Positions 18,947 through 30,052 of a stretch of DNA of 64,000 bases are shown here, piece after piece; position 1 is the first letter of the stretch, and every line of letters begins with the position of its first letter. The translations under genes and the position numbers were made by a program. The notes under the pieces are model-generated. The model saw only the letters and a program-made list of their open reading frames with translations, made no database searches and was not told the DNA's origin. The DNA comes from Wolbachia endosymbiont of Spodoptera picta. GTDB taxonomy: Bacteria > Pseudomonadota > Alphaproteobacteria > Rickettsiales > Anaplasmataceae. The stretch lies in NCBI RefSeq assembly GCF_018141665.1, contig NZ_CP067976.1, forward strand, positions 992,001 through 1,056,000. The letters are read 5' to 3'.

Positions 18947-19541
18947 GATTTTATTTACTAACCAAATAGTATTTCAGAAGCAACAGATATTTAAATTAAA
19001 TTACGAATATGATATAGCATTCTCATTAAATAGAAACTTTAAAAATTGAAATGAATCCCTATATTAAAATATAGAGGTATAAATTTCGGATATTAAGGGT
19101 CTATTCATATCTATAAGAGTATTAGAGACTTACCTTTTGACAATAGGGCAAAGATCTCTACAGTTAAATCCTTTTATTTGTTTCTTTGCAACTACTTTTT
19201 TATATATGTTTCAAAACACTTTCTTTACTTCCGCTATGTTTTTTACTTCATTTATTAAAATAATCTTGCCATTTTGAAAACATTGTTGATTCACTGAAGC
19301 CACTTTTTAGGACCTGTAACACTATGTAAAATACATCCTAAATCAACTATGTTTTTTTTAATTTTTCATTTGTATAATTTTGCAACTTTACCCAACCATA
19401 TAGATAATAAAAACCCGTTTGTCATAGAAACAGAATTCTATATCAAACAGCTATTGCCTGCTTAAGCCAATGAATATGTGAACAAGCACTTTAAGTTTGT
19501 GTGGACGCACAATATTCATTTCAATTACTGCTATGTAAATT
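18947..19541. other. intergenic region with traces of decayed coding sequence
   Basis: 595 bp between purE and the IS110 element. On the minus strand around 19205-19290 a short open stretch reads CFQNGKIILINEVKNIAEVK and is broken by stops on both sides. It may be the relic of a lost gene, but I cannot assign a family. Nothing else is seen. Confidence 0.35.
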
Positions 19542-20490
19542 TTAAACATTCAAATTAATTGCCTCTTTAAGCCTTGCATTAGCAATTACTATAATTTTAC
19601 GCATTAGAGCTGTTATAGCTACCATCTTCTTCTTACCACTTTCAACAAGCTTAGAATAAAAGGTGCCAAGTGCAGATTTGGACCTTGCAGCAGACATGGC
19701 AGATGTAAAGAGCTTTGAACGAACATTACTTCTACCTCCTATAATCCTTCGGTAACCAACAGTTTTACCACTTTCCCTAGGATGAGGTGCTACTCCGGCA
19801 AGACTTGCTACTTCTTTTCTACTTAAGTAGCCAAGCTCTGGCATTAAACACAAAAAATCTTGTGATAACTTTTTGCCTATTCCAGGAACTGTTTTAAGGA
19901 TTTTTTGACGTTGTTGTAGCTCATGGCTTTCATCAATAATTTTTTGTATAGTGTCATTGAGTTCGTTTATTTGATTATTGAAAAATTCAATGGTCTTCTG
20001 GCAACTTTCCTTTATATGGTCATTTTCAGGAGCTTCCAGTCTACACTTTTCCTGAGCTCTCATTTGCGTAATGTCATCACGACGTTGACAAAGTGCAACC
20101 AGGGTTGATTGTTCTTTTGATTGTAGGTACAAATAGAGAGAGAGTTCTATGGCGTTCAAATCCATATTGAGCAAGAGCCCTCGCATCTGATTTATCAGAC
20201 TTTGCTACAGTTCCGTGAGACAAGATAAAGCTTTTTACTTTACGAGTATTAGCTCGATGTACTGCAATATTCTTGTCAATAAGAAAATGTGACAAACCAA
20301 GCTCATATTTTCCTGTGTTTTCCAAAGTTACTAAAGAATTAGGTAGAATATCTGAAAACTTTTGAAATAATTGTTGCCAAACATCAGAATCATTGTCAAA
20401 TTTGACAGCGTTCTTCTGTTTGTGAATTGCAACGACATTTTTAAATTTTCCGATATCAATGCCAATAAAATTTTGATAAGATGTAACCAT
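19542..20490 (-). pseudogene. IS110-family transposase, frameshifted
   Basis: Two overlapping minus-strand frames together make one IS110-type DEDD transposase of about 315 residues. The N-terminal frame (20490 to about 20140) has IGIDIGKFKN with the first Asp, LENTGKYE with the Glu, and KSDKSDARALAQYG with the last two Asp. The C-terminal frame (about 20145 to 19542) has KTVPGIGKK and SLAGVAPHPRESG, the Transposase_20 signature, and the family Ser in that block. The change of frame falls in an alternating CT run (positions about 20135-20144), consistent with a slippage indel. IS110 elements lack terminal inverted repeats, so the element ends could not be placed. Probably inactive unless frameshifting restores it. 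Confidence 0.85.
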
Positions 20491-20990
20491 AACAAACCTC
20501 GATAGTTTTAGTTAATTTAAGATTGTAAACGGGTGCATATATATGTCCCAAGCAACTATTCAAACGTATCGAGAGATGGGCTAGTGTACCTTGATTTAAA
20601 CGGTTGTAGTACCAATATTCTTCCGGTCGCACACGCCCATGATAGTCCTATTCCTATAGTGAGTAGGGCTATCTTATCCTCTTTTATATCACATTTTCAA
20701 CTTACAATATTCTTGATTTTGTTTCTTTCTACAGAACTCTACTCAGTTTTTCTCCTACTCATCTTGCTCTGTTTTCATAATTTACATACTCTATCTCCGG
20801 CTTTATTCCTTTCTTGAGATCATGTACAGTCTCTAAAACGAGTTTGTAAAATGATTATTTCTGTATTTTAAACTTTGCAATTTCAACTTATTCTCTTTAA
20901 TAGTAAGTTTTTTACAAAATAATAGTTTGAAATTACTAGTATTTTGATAAAAATTATAGTCAATTTAAAACTTTGAGTATCAGATAATTA
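20491..20990. other. intergenic region with a fragment of a second transposase
   Basis: On the minus strand, positions about 20697-20555 read DKIALLTIGIGLSWACATG and continue to a stop at 20555. This resembles the C-terminal end of IS4-type transposases (hydrophobic ALLTI...W...TG followed by a basic tail), but the rest of the gene is absent. The remainder is AT-rich with no gene seen. The plus-strand frame over the same DNA looks spurious. Confidence 0.35.
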
Positions 20991-21018
20991 TTGACAAGTT
21001 ATATACTATTAATATATT
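20991..21018 (+). promoter_or_regulatory. putative sigma-70 promoter of the XRE regulator
   Basis: A perfect TTGACA at 20991-20996 is followed after 16 bp by TATATT at 21013-21018, 63 bp upstream of the ATG at 21081. A second TATAAT lies at 21038-21043 without a good -35. Consensus match only. Confidence 0.5.
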
Positions 21019-21080
21019 GGTATATTAAATATTATGATATAATATTTAATAAAGCTAGTTGGTATGTGAGAGTAAAAATT

Positions 21081-21377
21081 ATGGAAACAATATCATTAAA
21101 CAATCTGGATAGTGAAGCAATAAAAAAAAAATTGCTTGGCATAATAAGTAAAATTATAGGAAAAAATACTTGGACTCAAGCTTGTGCGGCTGAGAAACTT
21201 GGTATTGATCAACCAAAGGTGTCACAAATTAAAAGTGGTAAGATAAGTGGTTTTTCTTTAGAGAGACTGTTAGGTTTTTTGAAAAAGCTTGATCATGAAA
21301 TAACAATTACAATAACAGAAAATCAATCAGTAAAAGCTAAAGAAGAAAAAGTAGAATGTAGAATTGGATCTCAATAG
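21081..21377 (+). CDS. XRE-family helix-turn-helix regulator (HigA-like)
   Basis: A 98-residue DNA-binding protein when started at the ATG at 21081 (METISLNNLD). The open frame continues upstream through AT-rich DNA that carries the promoter, so the longer start is rejected. The helix-turn-helix reads WTQACAAEKLGIDQPKVSQI with the third helix continuing KSGKISGFSLERL, close to antitoxin-type XRE proteins (HigA/HTH_37). No toxin gene precedes or follows it; the upstream side is IS debris. A GTGAGAG ribosome-binding stretch like that of the gene at 3895 precedes the start. It could be an orphan antitoxin or a small transcription factor. Confidence 0.75.
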   Translation: METISLNNLDSEAIKKKLLGIISKIIGKNTWTQACAAEKLGIDQPKVSQIKSGKISGFSLERLLGFLKKLDHEITITITENQSVKAKEEKVECRIGSQ

Positions 21378-21437
21378 ATCTGAAGTTGACATCTTATTTT
21401 TTGTGATATAGTATAAAGCTTATCAAGGTAGTATTTT

Positions 21438-21830
21438 ATGGTTGAGTCTATTGTAGAAAAGTGTGTAGAACAGGTACACAACCGTTTTAAATTGGTTCTG
21501 CTAGCAAGTCAAAGAACGCATGATTTGAGTACAGGGGCAAGCGATCCCGTTGAAATGGTTAAGTTTAAAGATCATAAGGATACGATAGTTTCTTTATATG
21601 AAATAGCGGAAAAGAAGGTGAATACTCATGAGTTGTTTAACCTTTTGGTCAAAAGGTGCAAGGAGCACATGAAAGGAAACACAGATAATACTTATATTAA
21701 TAGTCCAAGTAAGCTAGCAAATTTGTTAAATTTTTCTGATCATCAACTTAACACAAGTCTGGATGTAAGTCAAGAAAGCCATGATGATGAAATAGATGAT
21801 CAAGATAGTGGTGAAGAAGTACCGATTTAG
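21438..21830 (+). CDS. rpoZ: DNA-directed RNA polymerase subunit omega
   Basis: Small RNA polymerase subunit that helps assembly of beta'. 130 residues. The N-terminal part VHNRFKLVLLASQRTHDLSTG matches the omega signature (NRFxLVxxAxxRxxxL), and ELFNLLVKRCKEH is plausible for its C-terminal helix. The acidic tail (HDDEIDDQDSGEEVP) is longer than in free-living relatives. It lies 29 bp upstream of the Mrp antiporter genes and may be co-transcribed with them. Confidence 0.88.
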   Translation: MVESIVEKCVEQVHNRFKLVLLASQRTHDLSTGASDPVEMVKFKDHKDTIVSLYEIAEKKVNTHELFNLLVKRCKEHMKGNTDNTYINSPSKLANLLNFSDHQLNTSLDVSQESHDDEIDDQDSGEEVPI

Positions 21831-21859
21831 AAATCTGCAGAGGTTATAATAGTTTATAA

Positions 21860-22105
21860 ATGATTAGTATTGCTATCTATGTGCTTTTGTTCTGTATGAG
21901 TGTAATGTTATGTTGTATAGTATTTAGGTCAAGTGATGTTTACAATAAGATTTTAGCATTCAATAATTTATCAACACAATTAGTTTTACTCATAACAGCA
22001 ATATCGATTGTTCTGAATGATTTTTTTTTAATTGATATAGCATTACTATATGCTAGCATTAGCTTTATATCAACTATAGCGCTAATGAGATTAATGTTGT
22101 TTTGA
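21860..22105 (+). CDS. mnhF: Na+/H+ (Mrp/Mnh) antiporter subunit F
   Basis: 81-residue protein with three membrane segments (about 3-24, 35-53 and 58-79), the size and topology of MrpF. The charged D/N-rich segment FRSSDVYNKILAFN between the first two segments fits the family pattern (RGPsxxDRvlAlD). It is followed 6 bp later by mnhG, as in mrp operons. Confidence 0.8.
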   Translation: MISIAIYVLLFCMSVMLCCIVFRSSDVYNKILAFNNLSTQLVLLITAISIVLNDFFLIDIALLYASISFISTIALMRLMLF

Positions 22106-22111
22106 TAATTT

Positions 22112-22384
22112 ATGGTAGCATCCATTCTCATATTTTTAGGTGTTTGTTTAATAGTCATTTCAAGCGTAGGAGTAGTAGTATTTCCTGATTTCTATACTAG
22201 ACTACATGCTGCAGGTATTGCAGATTCTAGTGGCGCAATGTTGTTGTTGATTGGTTTTGCTTGGCAAAATGAATTTTCAATCAATACTATTAAAGTTATA
22301 TTATTAATTTTTATAATATGGATAGCCAATTCAACTAACAGTTATATTTTAGCGCGTACTTATTATAAAAGTAAAGACTATTAA
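22112..22384 (+). CDS. mnhG: Na+/H+ antiporter subunit G
   Basis: 90 residues, three membrane segments. The family signature GVVVFPDFYTRLHAAGIADS (MrpG: rfPDvytRLHaaskadT) is clear. Part of the multi-subunit Mrp cation/proton antiporter of the inner membrane. Downstream by 11 bp is the next antiporter gene. Confidence 0.9.
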   Translation: MVASILIFLGVCLIVISSVGVVVFPDFYTRLHAAGIADSSGAMLLLIGFAWQNEFSINTIKVILLIFIIWIANSTNSYILARTYYKSKDY

Positions 22385-22395
22385 AGAAGGTTAAG

Positions 22396-22920
22396 ATGCT
22401 AGAAACACTGAATCTAATATTACTTTTGCTGTTACTCACGGTTACAGTTTTTATAGTTCTTTCGAAACATTTGGTTGTAAGTGCTGTTCTAATGTGTGTA
22501 TTTAGTGCACTTATTGCACTTATGTACTTGATTATGAATGCGCCAGATGTTGCAATTACTGAAGCTTCTGTTGGTGCAGGATTGAGCACAGTCTTTACGT
22601 TTGCAGCACTCTCTTTGGTAAAGAATTACAAAGCAAATTTATCTCATAGCCCCACAACACTTTTTTTTATGTTATTTTTGACTGCATGTTTATCATACTT
22701 TATGATTCAATTACCAGATTTTGGCAGTCATAATGCTCCAGTTCACTTGCACGTTGCTCCTTATTATGTAGAAAGTACTGAAAAAGCTATTGGTATTCCT
22801 AATATAGTGACAGCTGTTTTAGCAAGCTTTCGTGGCTATGACACATTTGGAGAAACTATAGTAGTTTTTACTGCTGCACTTTGTATAATGTTAATATTAG
22901 AAGAGAAAGAAAGTGATTAA
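22396..22920 (+). CDS. Mrp antiporter subunit, MrpA C-terminal/MbhD-like (DUF4040)
   Basis: 174 residues with about five membrane segments. The stretch MYLIMNAPDVAITEASVGAG matches the DUF4040/MbhD region (dvalTeaavGaGl) that in MrpA is fused to the large subunit and in other systems is a separate protein. The C-terminal SFRGYDTFGETIVVFTAA matches the conserved segment (N.v.dfRgyDTlgEitVl) at the MrpA/MrpB boundary. So the gene codes for the small C-terminal module of MrpA as a free subunit. It overlaps the following mnhB by 8 bp. Confidence 0.82.
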   Translation: MLETLNLILLLLLLTVTVFIVLSKHLVVSAVLMCVFSALIALMYLIMNAPDVAITEASVGAGLSTVFTFAALSLVKNYKANLSHSPTTLFFMLFLTACLSYFMIQLPDFGSHNAPVHLHVAPYYVESTEKAIGIPNIVTAVLASFRGYDTFGETIVVFTAALCIMLILEEKESD

Positions 22921-23332
22921 AGATCCGGTATTAAGTGCAGTAACATTTTTGATGATACCTTTTATCATTTTGTTTGGTTTATATATACAGTTTCATGGTG
23001 ACTATACTCCAGGTGGAGGTTTTCAGGCGGGAATAATTATTGCTTCTGGGATAATATTATATTCTATGTTATTTGATATACCTACAACTTTAAAAGCAAT
23101 ACCTTACTCTATTATCAAATTTACTAACGTACTAGGTATTTTAACCTATGGAGGAGCTGGTATTATAACAGTTTTATTTGGCCAAAATTTTTTATCCTAT
23201 AGTATATTGTCAGCTGATAGTAGAACAGGTCAAAAATTGGGTATTTTCTTAGTGGAGCTGGGTGTATTGCTTACCGTTTCTTCTTCCATGTTAATCATAT
23301 ATATAAATTTTGCTCGCAAGAAAAAACAATGA
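22913..23332 (+). CDS. mnhB: Na+/H+ antiporter subunit B
   Basis: 139 residues starting with GTG inside the end of the upstream gene. About four membrane segments. The signature FHGDYTPGGGFQAGIIIASG is the MrpB hallmark (G.HN.PGGGFvgGl). The stop overlaps the mnhC start as ATGA, indicating coupled translation. Confidence 0.92.
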   Translation: MIKDPVLSAVTFLMIPFIILFGLYIQFHGDYTPGGGFQAGIIIASGIILYSMLFDIPTTLKAIPYSIIKFTNVLGILTYGGAGIITVLFGQNFLSYSILSADSRTGQKLGIFLVELGVLLTVSSSMLIIYINFARKKKQ

Positions 23333-23631
23333 CTCTATATAATTATGTAGGCATTACTATATTAATGGTGCTAGGTTTCTATATCATTGTAAATGATAAA
23401 AACTTAATCAAAAAAATGATGGGATTAAGTGTCTTACAAGCATCTGTTTTGTTGTTTTACATATCTTTAGGGTATGTAAAAAGTTCTTTACCTCCTATAT
23501 TGACTTCAAATTTTCACTTATATACCAATCCTATACCTCACGTCTTAATGCTTACTGCTATAGTGGTTGGAATTGCAACATTTTCAGTTGGATTGTCCAT
23601 AGTAGTAAGAATAGAGAGATTAGTTGATTAA
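23329..23631 (+). CDS. mnhC: Na+/H+ antiporter subunit C
   Basis: 100 residues with three membrane segments, homologous to NuoK of complex I. KKMMGLSVLQASVLLFYI and DPxPhaLvLTAIVig-like NPIPHVLMLTAIVVGIAT match MrpC. Last gene of the antiporter group here; the large subunits A/D and subunit E are not in this window. Confidence 0.9.
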   Translation: MTLYNYVGITILMVLGFYIIVNDKNLIKKMMGLSVLQASVLLFYISLGYVKSSLPPILTSNFHLYTNPIPHVLMLTAIVVGIATFSVGLSIVVRIERLVD

Positions 23632-23768
23632 TAAAGAGTGTGAATAAATTGATAGTATCTTAAACTATATGAAGTAGCAAGTAACTATAAATTAAGAATA
23701 AAACTATAAGCTTGCTAATTGTAAGTTTATTTGATAAATAAGAAATAAAATTATAAACTGTAAAGGTA

Positions 23769-25667
23769 ATGATGTCAACTATTAATGGTACGGAAGATAG
23801 GAAAAAGATCATCAAAGATCTTGTAACCAAAAGTATAAGAAAGGGCGGTTTTATCACTTTTGATGATATAAATGATAAGTTATCAGATGAAAATTTTTCA
23901 ACTGATTTTATAGATGATACTATAGCTTTATTGCAAGACTCTGGAATTAACATACTCGAAAGTAGTGAAGATGAGGAAGAAGCTCCTTCTAATGATGATG
24001 GTAATAAGCTTGATGATGAGACATCGTTGAATACTACTACAACTTTAGTGCAAAATGATGATCCAGTAAGGATTTATTTACAGGATATGAGCTCTGTAAA
24101 GCTTTTGTCACGAGCAGATGAAATTAAGATAGCAAAAAAAATTGAATCTGAAAAGCATAACATGTTACGTGCAATAATTGAAACATCAGTGGCATTCAAA
24201 ATAATCAAAACATGGCGTGATGATTTAAGTGGTGGAACTTTTTTACTGAGAGAAATTATAAATCTGGATGCAATTTATAACTCTGATTTTAATATGGTAG
24301 ACAAAGAAGAAAGTGAAGTTGAAGATGTTAGAGATTGTGTTAATGATGAGGAAAAAGGTAATGATGAAAAGGGAAATGAGAGTGAAGACATAAGTTCAGC
24401 TAACTTAAATATTTCTGTTCTTGAAATGGAAAGTGATTTATTGCCAAAGGTTATCACGGCATTGGATGAGATCATTGCTTTAACAAATGAAGCATTGGTA
24501 TTGAAAAAAAATTCTAAAGATTTCTCTAATGAGCTAGAAAATTTATATAATCAAATATGGTCTGTAGCATTACAAATTCAGTTTAGTGATGCTGCTATTA
24601 CCAGAATTACACAAAAACTTTACGAAATAAGTAGACTAATCACGTTTGAAGAAGCTAATCTTATTACTGAAGCTAGAAAGTACGGTATTGATAGAGAAAG
24701 TTTGTATAATGTTTATGATGATGTGCTTTTAGAGCACGAGTTGAGTGAAATAAGTTTTCTCAAGATTAATGAAAATCAATCTCTTTTTACAGGTGAATTA
24801 AAAAATAAATTCTTAAGGTTTATAAACGATAGCTATGAGTATATAGCTAGTGCCTTAAGCAATATTAAGAGTTATGTACAAGGAGATAAAGTTCAGGAGT
24901 TTAAGAAGGTAATCAAGAGAATACAGAAACATGAACAAGAAGTCTCTCAAGCAAAGCAAGAAATGATTAAGGCTAATTTAAGGCTGGTGGTTTCGATTGC
25001 TAAAAAGTATTCAAAAAGAGGACTTGATCTGCTTGATTTGATACAAGAAGGTAATATTGGTCTTATGAAGGCTGTGGATAAGTTTGATTACAAACGTGGG
25101 TATAAATTTTCGACTTATGGTACTTGGTGGGTAAAACAATCAATCACTAGGGCAATACCTGAACAGTCTAAAGTAGTTAGAATACCAGTACATATGGTGG
25201 AAATTATCAGTAAAATCAACAAAGCATTAAGAAAGATGACTCATGAAATGGGTAGAGAGCCTACATTAGAGGAATTGAGTATAGAATTGGCGATGCCGCT
25301 AGAAAGAATACGCAAAGTTATGAAGATAGCAAGAGATCCGGTAAGTCTTGAAGCTCCAACAGGAAAGGATGATAGTAGTACCTTCGGTGATTGTATAGAA
25401 GATAAGCGAGTTTCTAAACCAGAGGATGCTGCAATACTTGCCGACTTGCGTGGCATTACGACCAATGTTCTTGCAACTTTAACACCAAAAGAAGAAAGAA
25501 TTTTAAGGATGCGCTTTGGCCTTGGTAAAGATGGAAAGGAGCATACCTTAGAAGAAGTAGGAAAAATTTTTAATGTTACACGTGAAAGAATTAGGCAAAT
25601 AGAGGCAAAAGCACTACGTAAGTTGAAACATCCAAGCCGTGCTAAAAAACTTAGAGGTTTCTTTTAA
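23769..25667 (+). CDS. rpoD: RNA polymerase sigma factor RpoD (sigma-70)
   Basis: Primary sigma factor, 632 residues. An N-terminal region 1.1-like segment is followed by region 1.2 ([20 protein letters not shown], about 98-117), an acidic non-conserved region with many Asp/Glu, and then region 2 ([54 protein letters not shown]), region 3 ([17 protein letters not shown]) and region 4 ([26 protein letters not shown]). The start is ATG 23769 or the adjacent ATG 23772. A strong hairpin terminator follows at 25684-25740. Confidence 0.97.
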   Translation: MMSTINGTEDRKKIIKDLVTKSIRKGGFITFDDINDKLSDENFSTDFIDDTIALLQDSGINILESSEDEEEAPSNDDGNKLDDETSLNTTTTLVQNDDPVRIYLQDMSSVKLLSRADEIKIAKKIESEKHNMLRAIIETSVAFKIIKTWRDDLSGGTFLLREIINLDAIYNSDFNMVDKEESEVEDVRDCVNDEEKGNDEKGNESEDISSANLNISVLEMESDLLPKVITALDEIIALTNEALVLKKNSKDFSNELENLYNQIWSVALQIQFSDAAITRITQKLYEISRLITFEEANLITEARKYGIDRESLYNVYDDVLLEHELSEISFLKINENQSLFTGELKNKFLRFINDSYEYIASALSNIKSYVQGDKVQEFKKVIKRIQKHEQEVSQAKQEMIKANLRLVVSIAKKYSKRGLDLLDLIQEGNIGLMKAVDKFDYKRGYKFSTYGTWWVKQSITRAIPEQSKVVRIPVHMVEIISKINKALRKMTHEMGREPTLEELSIELAMPLERIRKVMKIARDPVSLEAPTGKDDSSTFGDCIEDKRVSKPEDAAILADLRGITTNVLATLTPKEERILRMRFGLGKDGKEHTLEEVGKIFNVTRERIRQIEAKALRKLKHPSRAKKLRGFF

Positions 25668-25683
25668 GGCAGAAGGGCTGCTC

Positions 25684-25740
25684 AAAAAATAGGTAAAATT
25701 CAGCCAAAGTTCTATAATTTTACCCTATTTTTCTTTTTTT
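25684..25740 (+). terminator. Rho-independent terminator after rpoD
   Basis: Arms 25685-25700 and 25716-25732 pair over 16 bp with one bulged base, then a run of T follows to 25740. It begins 17 bp after the rpoD stop. Confidence 0.8.
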
Positions 25741-25779
25741 ATAGGCTTTATAGAGCAGTATGATTAGATATTGAATGTT

Positions 25780-26764
25780 ATGGCAAATAAAAATAATAAC
25801 TCTAATTCAAAGTGTAAAAATTTTTGTGTTCTGGGTGATAGTTTATCTGATAATGGTGTAATTATTGAAATTTTAATAACTTATCCTTTGTAAGAAACGT
25901 GAAACTTAATGCCCCTTTTTATTAAGGAGGATTTTTAGCAATGGCCTTACTGTTGTTGAATATGTAGCAAAGTATTTAGGTTTAGAAGAATTTGAGTCAT
26001 CATGGAGATGCTCATTTTTTGATCGATACTATGAACAGCAAGATCATAACTATGCGATTTTATATGCAACAGCATCTGAAATTCTTAACCCTATTTTTTC
26101 TTATTTCCTCAATAAATTTCGTTTAGTTAATCAGCTAAACGCAGTAATTAAACATCATCCAGACGTAGGTAAAGGAGATTTTATTTTTCATTATAATCGA
26201 GGAAATAATATTATGGGTGCCACTGCTTATAACAATGTTAAAGCAGAAAAAGTATTGAAATAAAGCGGTTAGTGAAATATGTAATGCATTTGGTTCTAAA
26301 TTAATATGGTGTAAAGCATGTGATTGTTGCAAATGTGACTGAGGTTGGTTTGATACTAGCTTTAATAAAGACGAAAAGCAAGAGAGCTGGCTGCAAAGCT
26401 TACACAGAGTTTCAATACAAAATTAGCTAATGATTTAGATTATATGAAGAAAGGTGCAGATCTTGAAATAAAAGCATTCGATCTTAACTCTAAAATGAAA
26501 AGTATGCTTGTTAAATATAAGAGCAAAGGGTTAAATGATCGAGATGCATACCTATCAAACATCGTAGACCAGTTTGGGGTAGGGTGATTTGGAAAAAGTA
26601 TGAAGATACTCTTGTTGATATTTAAAGGAAGGCTTGATACTTACTATAATTCTGGATGCAGCACAGAAATACTAAAGGATTATTTCTTTTTTGATTATTT
26701 TTATCCAACTGCAGAACCTTATTGTGAAGTTGGTAATGAAATGTATGAGTTGATAAAAAATTAG
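25780..26764 (+). pseudogene. degraded GDSL-family lipase/esterase
   Basis: The start reads NFCVLGDSLSDNG, the GDSL block I of SGNH lipolytic enzymes, and is stopped after about 38 codons. In a second frame (from about 25938) follow SNGLTVVEYVAKYLGL and HNYAILYATASEILNP, corresponding to the NYAxGGA block, then a stop at about 26262. A third open stretch (about 26390-26586) carries the helical middle region (ANDLDYMKKGADL). The end FFFDYFYPTAEPYCEVGNEM corresponds to the block V DxxHPT region, with Tyr where the catalytic His should be. At least three frame disruptions are needed to join these, so the gene is dead. Intact relatives are secreted or outer-membrane lipases. Confidence 0.72.
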
Positions 26765-27297
26765 ATTTCTTTTAAACATCTTTACGGTTTATAGTAACTA
26801 TCTGCGTAGCTGAATGGTAAAGGGAGGGGGGTAAACAAAGTAATCTAAAATATAGAGAAAATACAACGGTGCTTGATACAATAGCTATTGCGATTTTATC
26901 CTCTTTTTGTCATTTTAGTGCTAGAATGACATTCTGCTAGTGAAGTTTATTCTTTGATATATTAACTATAAATATAGAGAAGTCTTACTAAATAAAAAGG
27001 TAAAAGGAACCTCTGAGTAGTGAAATTTTGACTCTATATTACTGTAAGTGGTGCTGTAATAATGTTCTAACAAGCGCGACTTGGCTGAGTATAGAAAAAA
27101 TTTAAAAAACCGCTATAATTTTACGTAATTTACCAATAAACACCTAAGTTTTTACTGGATTTTGTGATTGATCCTACAGTCAAAAACAAATTTTGAGTCA
27201 TAAATACTTTTAGTGCCATAATAAAATAGGTAGGTTTGTCAAGTAAAGTTCTTTATTTCATCAGATGCGCTGCCAAATTGTTATGCAAGCAAGTTTT
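26765..27297. other. intergenic region between GDSL pseudogene and YfgM-like gene
   Basis: 533 bp without a gene. The right part is a copy of a 189-nt dispersed repeat (listed separately). The left part has a G-rich patch (GGGAGGGGGG near 26821) and no recognised feature. Confidence 0.5.
27059..27248 (+). repeat. dispersed repeat, copy 1 (inverted copy at 63251-63439)
   Basis: This stretch is colinear with the reverse complement of 63251-63439 over about 189 nt. Shared anchors in order: CTAACAAGCGCGA, TTGGCTGA, CCGCTATAATTTTA, GTAATTT, CCAATAAA, TTTTTACTG, ATAAATACT and GGTTTGTCAAGT. It ends about 50 bp from the 3' end of the convergent gene. Confidence 0.8.
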
Positions 27298-27849
27298 TTA
27301 GTTTTCGTATATCCGAAGTAATTCTTGTGCATTGGCCTTGATTAGAGTCGGACATTCTCTATCATTTAATAATGAATGCAATATTTCAATTGCACCTTTA
27401 ATGTCGTTACTGTGTATCTTTACTATAGCGATAGCTTCTTGGCTTGAATAAGGGTACACTGCATTTGATTCTAAATTACTAATTTTATCTCTATTTGTTT
27501 TTTCATCGCTGGAGTGAAGTAAGCTCATTACTTCTAAGTATTGTGCTAACTCACGCAAAACATCAGGAGCATCTTTATCGTCTGCCAAATCATTATAAAT
27601 AATAGATGCCGTGTCTGTTGGCATTGAATCTGAGATATGATTGAATGCGCGTTCAAAATTTGCTAAATATTCCCAATTTGAATCTATTTCTTCTAGCAGT
27701 GACTTATTATCTTTTTTTAAGAATAATACTTCGTAAAACTTGTCACCTGCAGTTATAGATTGTTTTGTGTTATCAATGTTACGCAATAAGTATAATGTGA
27801 TGCCAACTAACATTGGCGCGAGTGCAAGCAGAAAGATGTATTTTTTCAT
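27298..27849 (-). CDS. YfgM-like membrane-anchored TPR-type protein
   Basis: 183 residues when started at ATG 27849 (MKKYIFLLALAPMLVGITLY); an upstream start at 27915 would add 22 residues of unlikely sequence. One N-terminal membrane anchor (about 4-22) is followed by an all-helical periplasmic domain. The features A-G-D-K-F-Y-E-V-L, LREGAQYLEV-like (here VLRELAQYLEVMSL) and the C-terminal GAIEILHSLLNDRECPTLIK resemble the YfgM/TPR-like family, which assists SecYEG-dependent export. The assignment is by overall pattern. It stands immediately upstream of, and divergent from, the 16S rRNA gene. Confidence 0.6.
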   Translation of the reverse strand: MKKYIFLLALAPMLVGITLYLLRNIDNTKQSITAGDKFYEVLFLKKDNKSLLEEIDSNWEYLANFERAFNHISDSMPTDTASIIYNDLADDKDAPDVLRELAQYLEVMSLLHSSDEKTNRDKISNLESNAVYPYSSQEAIAIVKIHSNDIKGAIEILHSLLNDRECPTLIKANAQELLRIYEN

Positions 27850-28023
27850 GGTAATATTCCAAATAGTTATATATTTATACATTAATGCTTTTGATTTGCA
27901 AAAACATATTGACATAGTGATTATATCACATAATAATATTCTTAGAGTTGTTTGAATAGTTGGAGATTAAAATATTTCTAAAGTAGAAATAAAGACAGCA
28001 GTATTAAGCTAAATTATTTTTTG

Positions 28024-28063
28024 TCGGATTTATCCGATGTACCCTCAACCTTTTATAGGTTGA
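28024..28063 (+). promoter_or_regulatory. tandem hairpins in the 16S rRNA leader
   Basis: Two perfect stem-loops immediately precede the mature 16S 5' end: TCGGAT/ATCCGA (28024-28029 and 28032-28037, 2-nt gap) and TCAACCT/AGGTTGA (28045-28051 and 28057-28063, 5-nt loop). They may guide processing or anti-termination of the rRNA transcript; that role is inferred. Confidence 0.5.
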
Positions 28064-28068
28064 AGTCT

Positions 28069-29572
<1,504 letters not shown>

Positions 29573-29674
29573 GGCTTTGTACGTAATTCACCATTTCAAA
29601 TAATAGTGTCATTATGTACTATACTGCTGTCTTTACTTCTACTTTATTTTTTAATTTCTCGATAACGAAATTTT

Positions 29675-30052
29675 ATGAGTAATAGGCCTCTTTCCCCACA
29701 TTTACAAATATATAAAGTACAAGTTACTAGTTTTTTTTCTATTATGCATAGATTGACTGGTATCTTGCTATTTCTTTTATTAATCATACTTTCTTGGTAT
29801 TTTATATTATATGTTTACTCCCCTAAGTTAATTATAGTAAGGTGCTTAAATGCATTATTGTTCACTCCTGTTGCTAAATTAGCTTATATCTTGTGCTTTG
29901 TAAGCTTTATGTATCATTTTCTTAATGGTATTCGTCATTTATTGTGGGATGCTGGGCTTAATTTAGAAATTGCTAGTGTTTTAAAAAGTGCTATGTTACT
30001 AACAATAATGCTATTTCTTTCTACTATGGCTTTTTTATTTATATTTATATGA
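29675..30052 (+). CDS. sdhC: succinate dehydrogenase cytochrome b556 subunit
   Basis: Membrane anchor of complex II, 125 residues, three membrane segments. The N-terminal RPLSPHLQIYKVQVTSFFSI and MHRLTGILL match the SdhC pattern (RPLSPHLxxYr...S.lHRiTG), and the haem-ligand helix appears as MYHFLNGIRHLLWDAG. The stop overlaps the sdhD start as ATGA. The sdhAB genes are not in this window. Confidence 0.94.
   Translation: MSNRPLSPHLQIYKVQVTSFFSIMHRLTGILLFLLLIILSWYFILYVYSPKLIIVRCLNALLFTPVAKLAYILCFVSFMYHFLNGIRHLLWDAGLNLEIASVLKSAMLLTIMLFLSTMAFLFIFI

Noticed and set aside
20533..20817. 94-residue plus-strand frame upstream of the XRE gene
   Set aside because: Covers a probable minus-strand transposase fragment and AT-rich DNA; the hydrophobic end is a composition effect.
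3895..21377. Shared GTGAGAG stretch just upstream of two starts (3895 and 21081) as a common regulatory element
   Set aside because: It is short and sits at the ribosome-binding position; a purine-rich Shine-Dalgarno variant explains it.
26800..26840. tRNA-like start (GCGTAGCTGAATGGTAAAG) near a G-rich patch
   Set aside because: No T arm or acceptor partner can be found downstream, so it does not fold as a tRNA.
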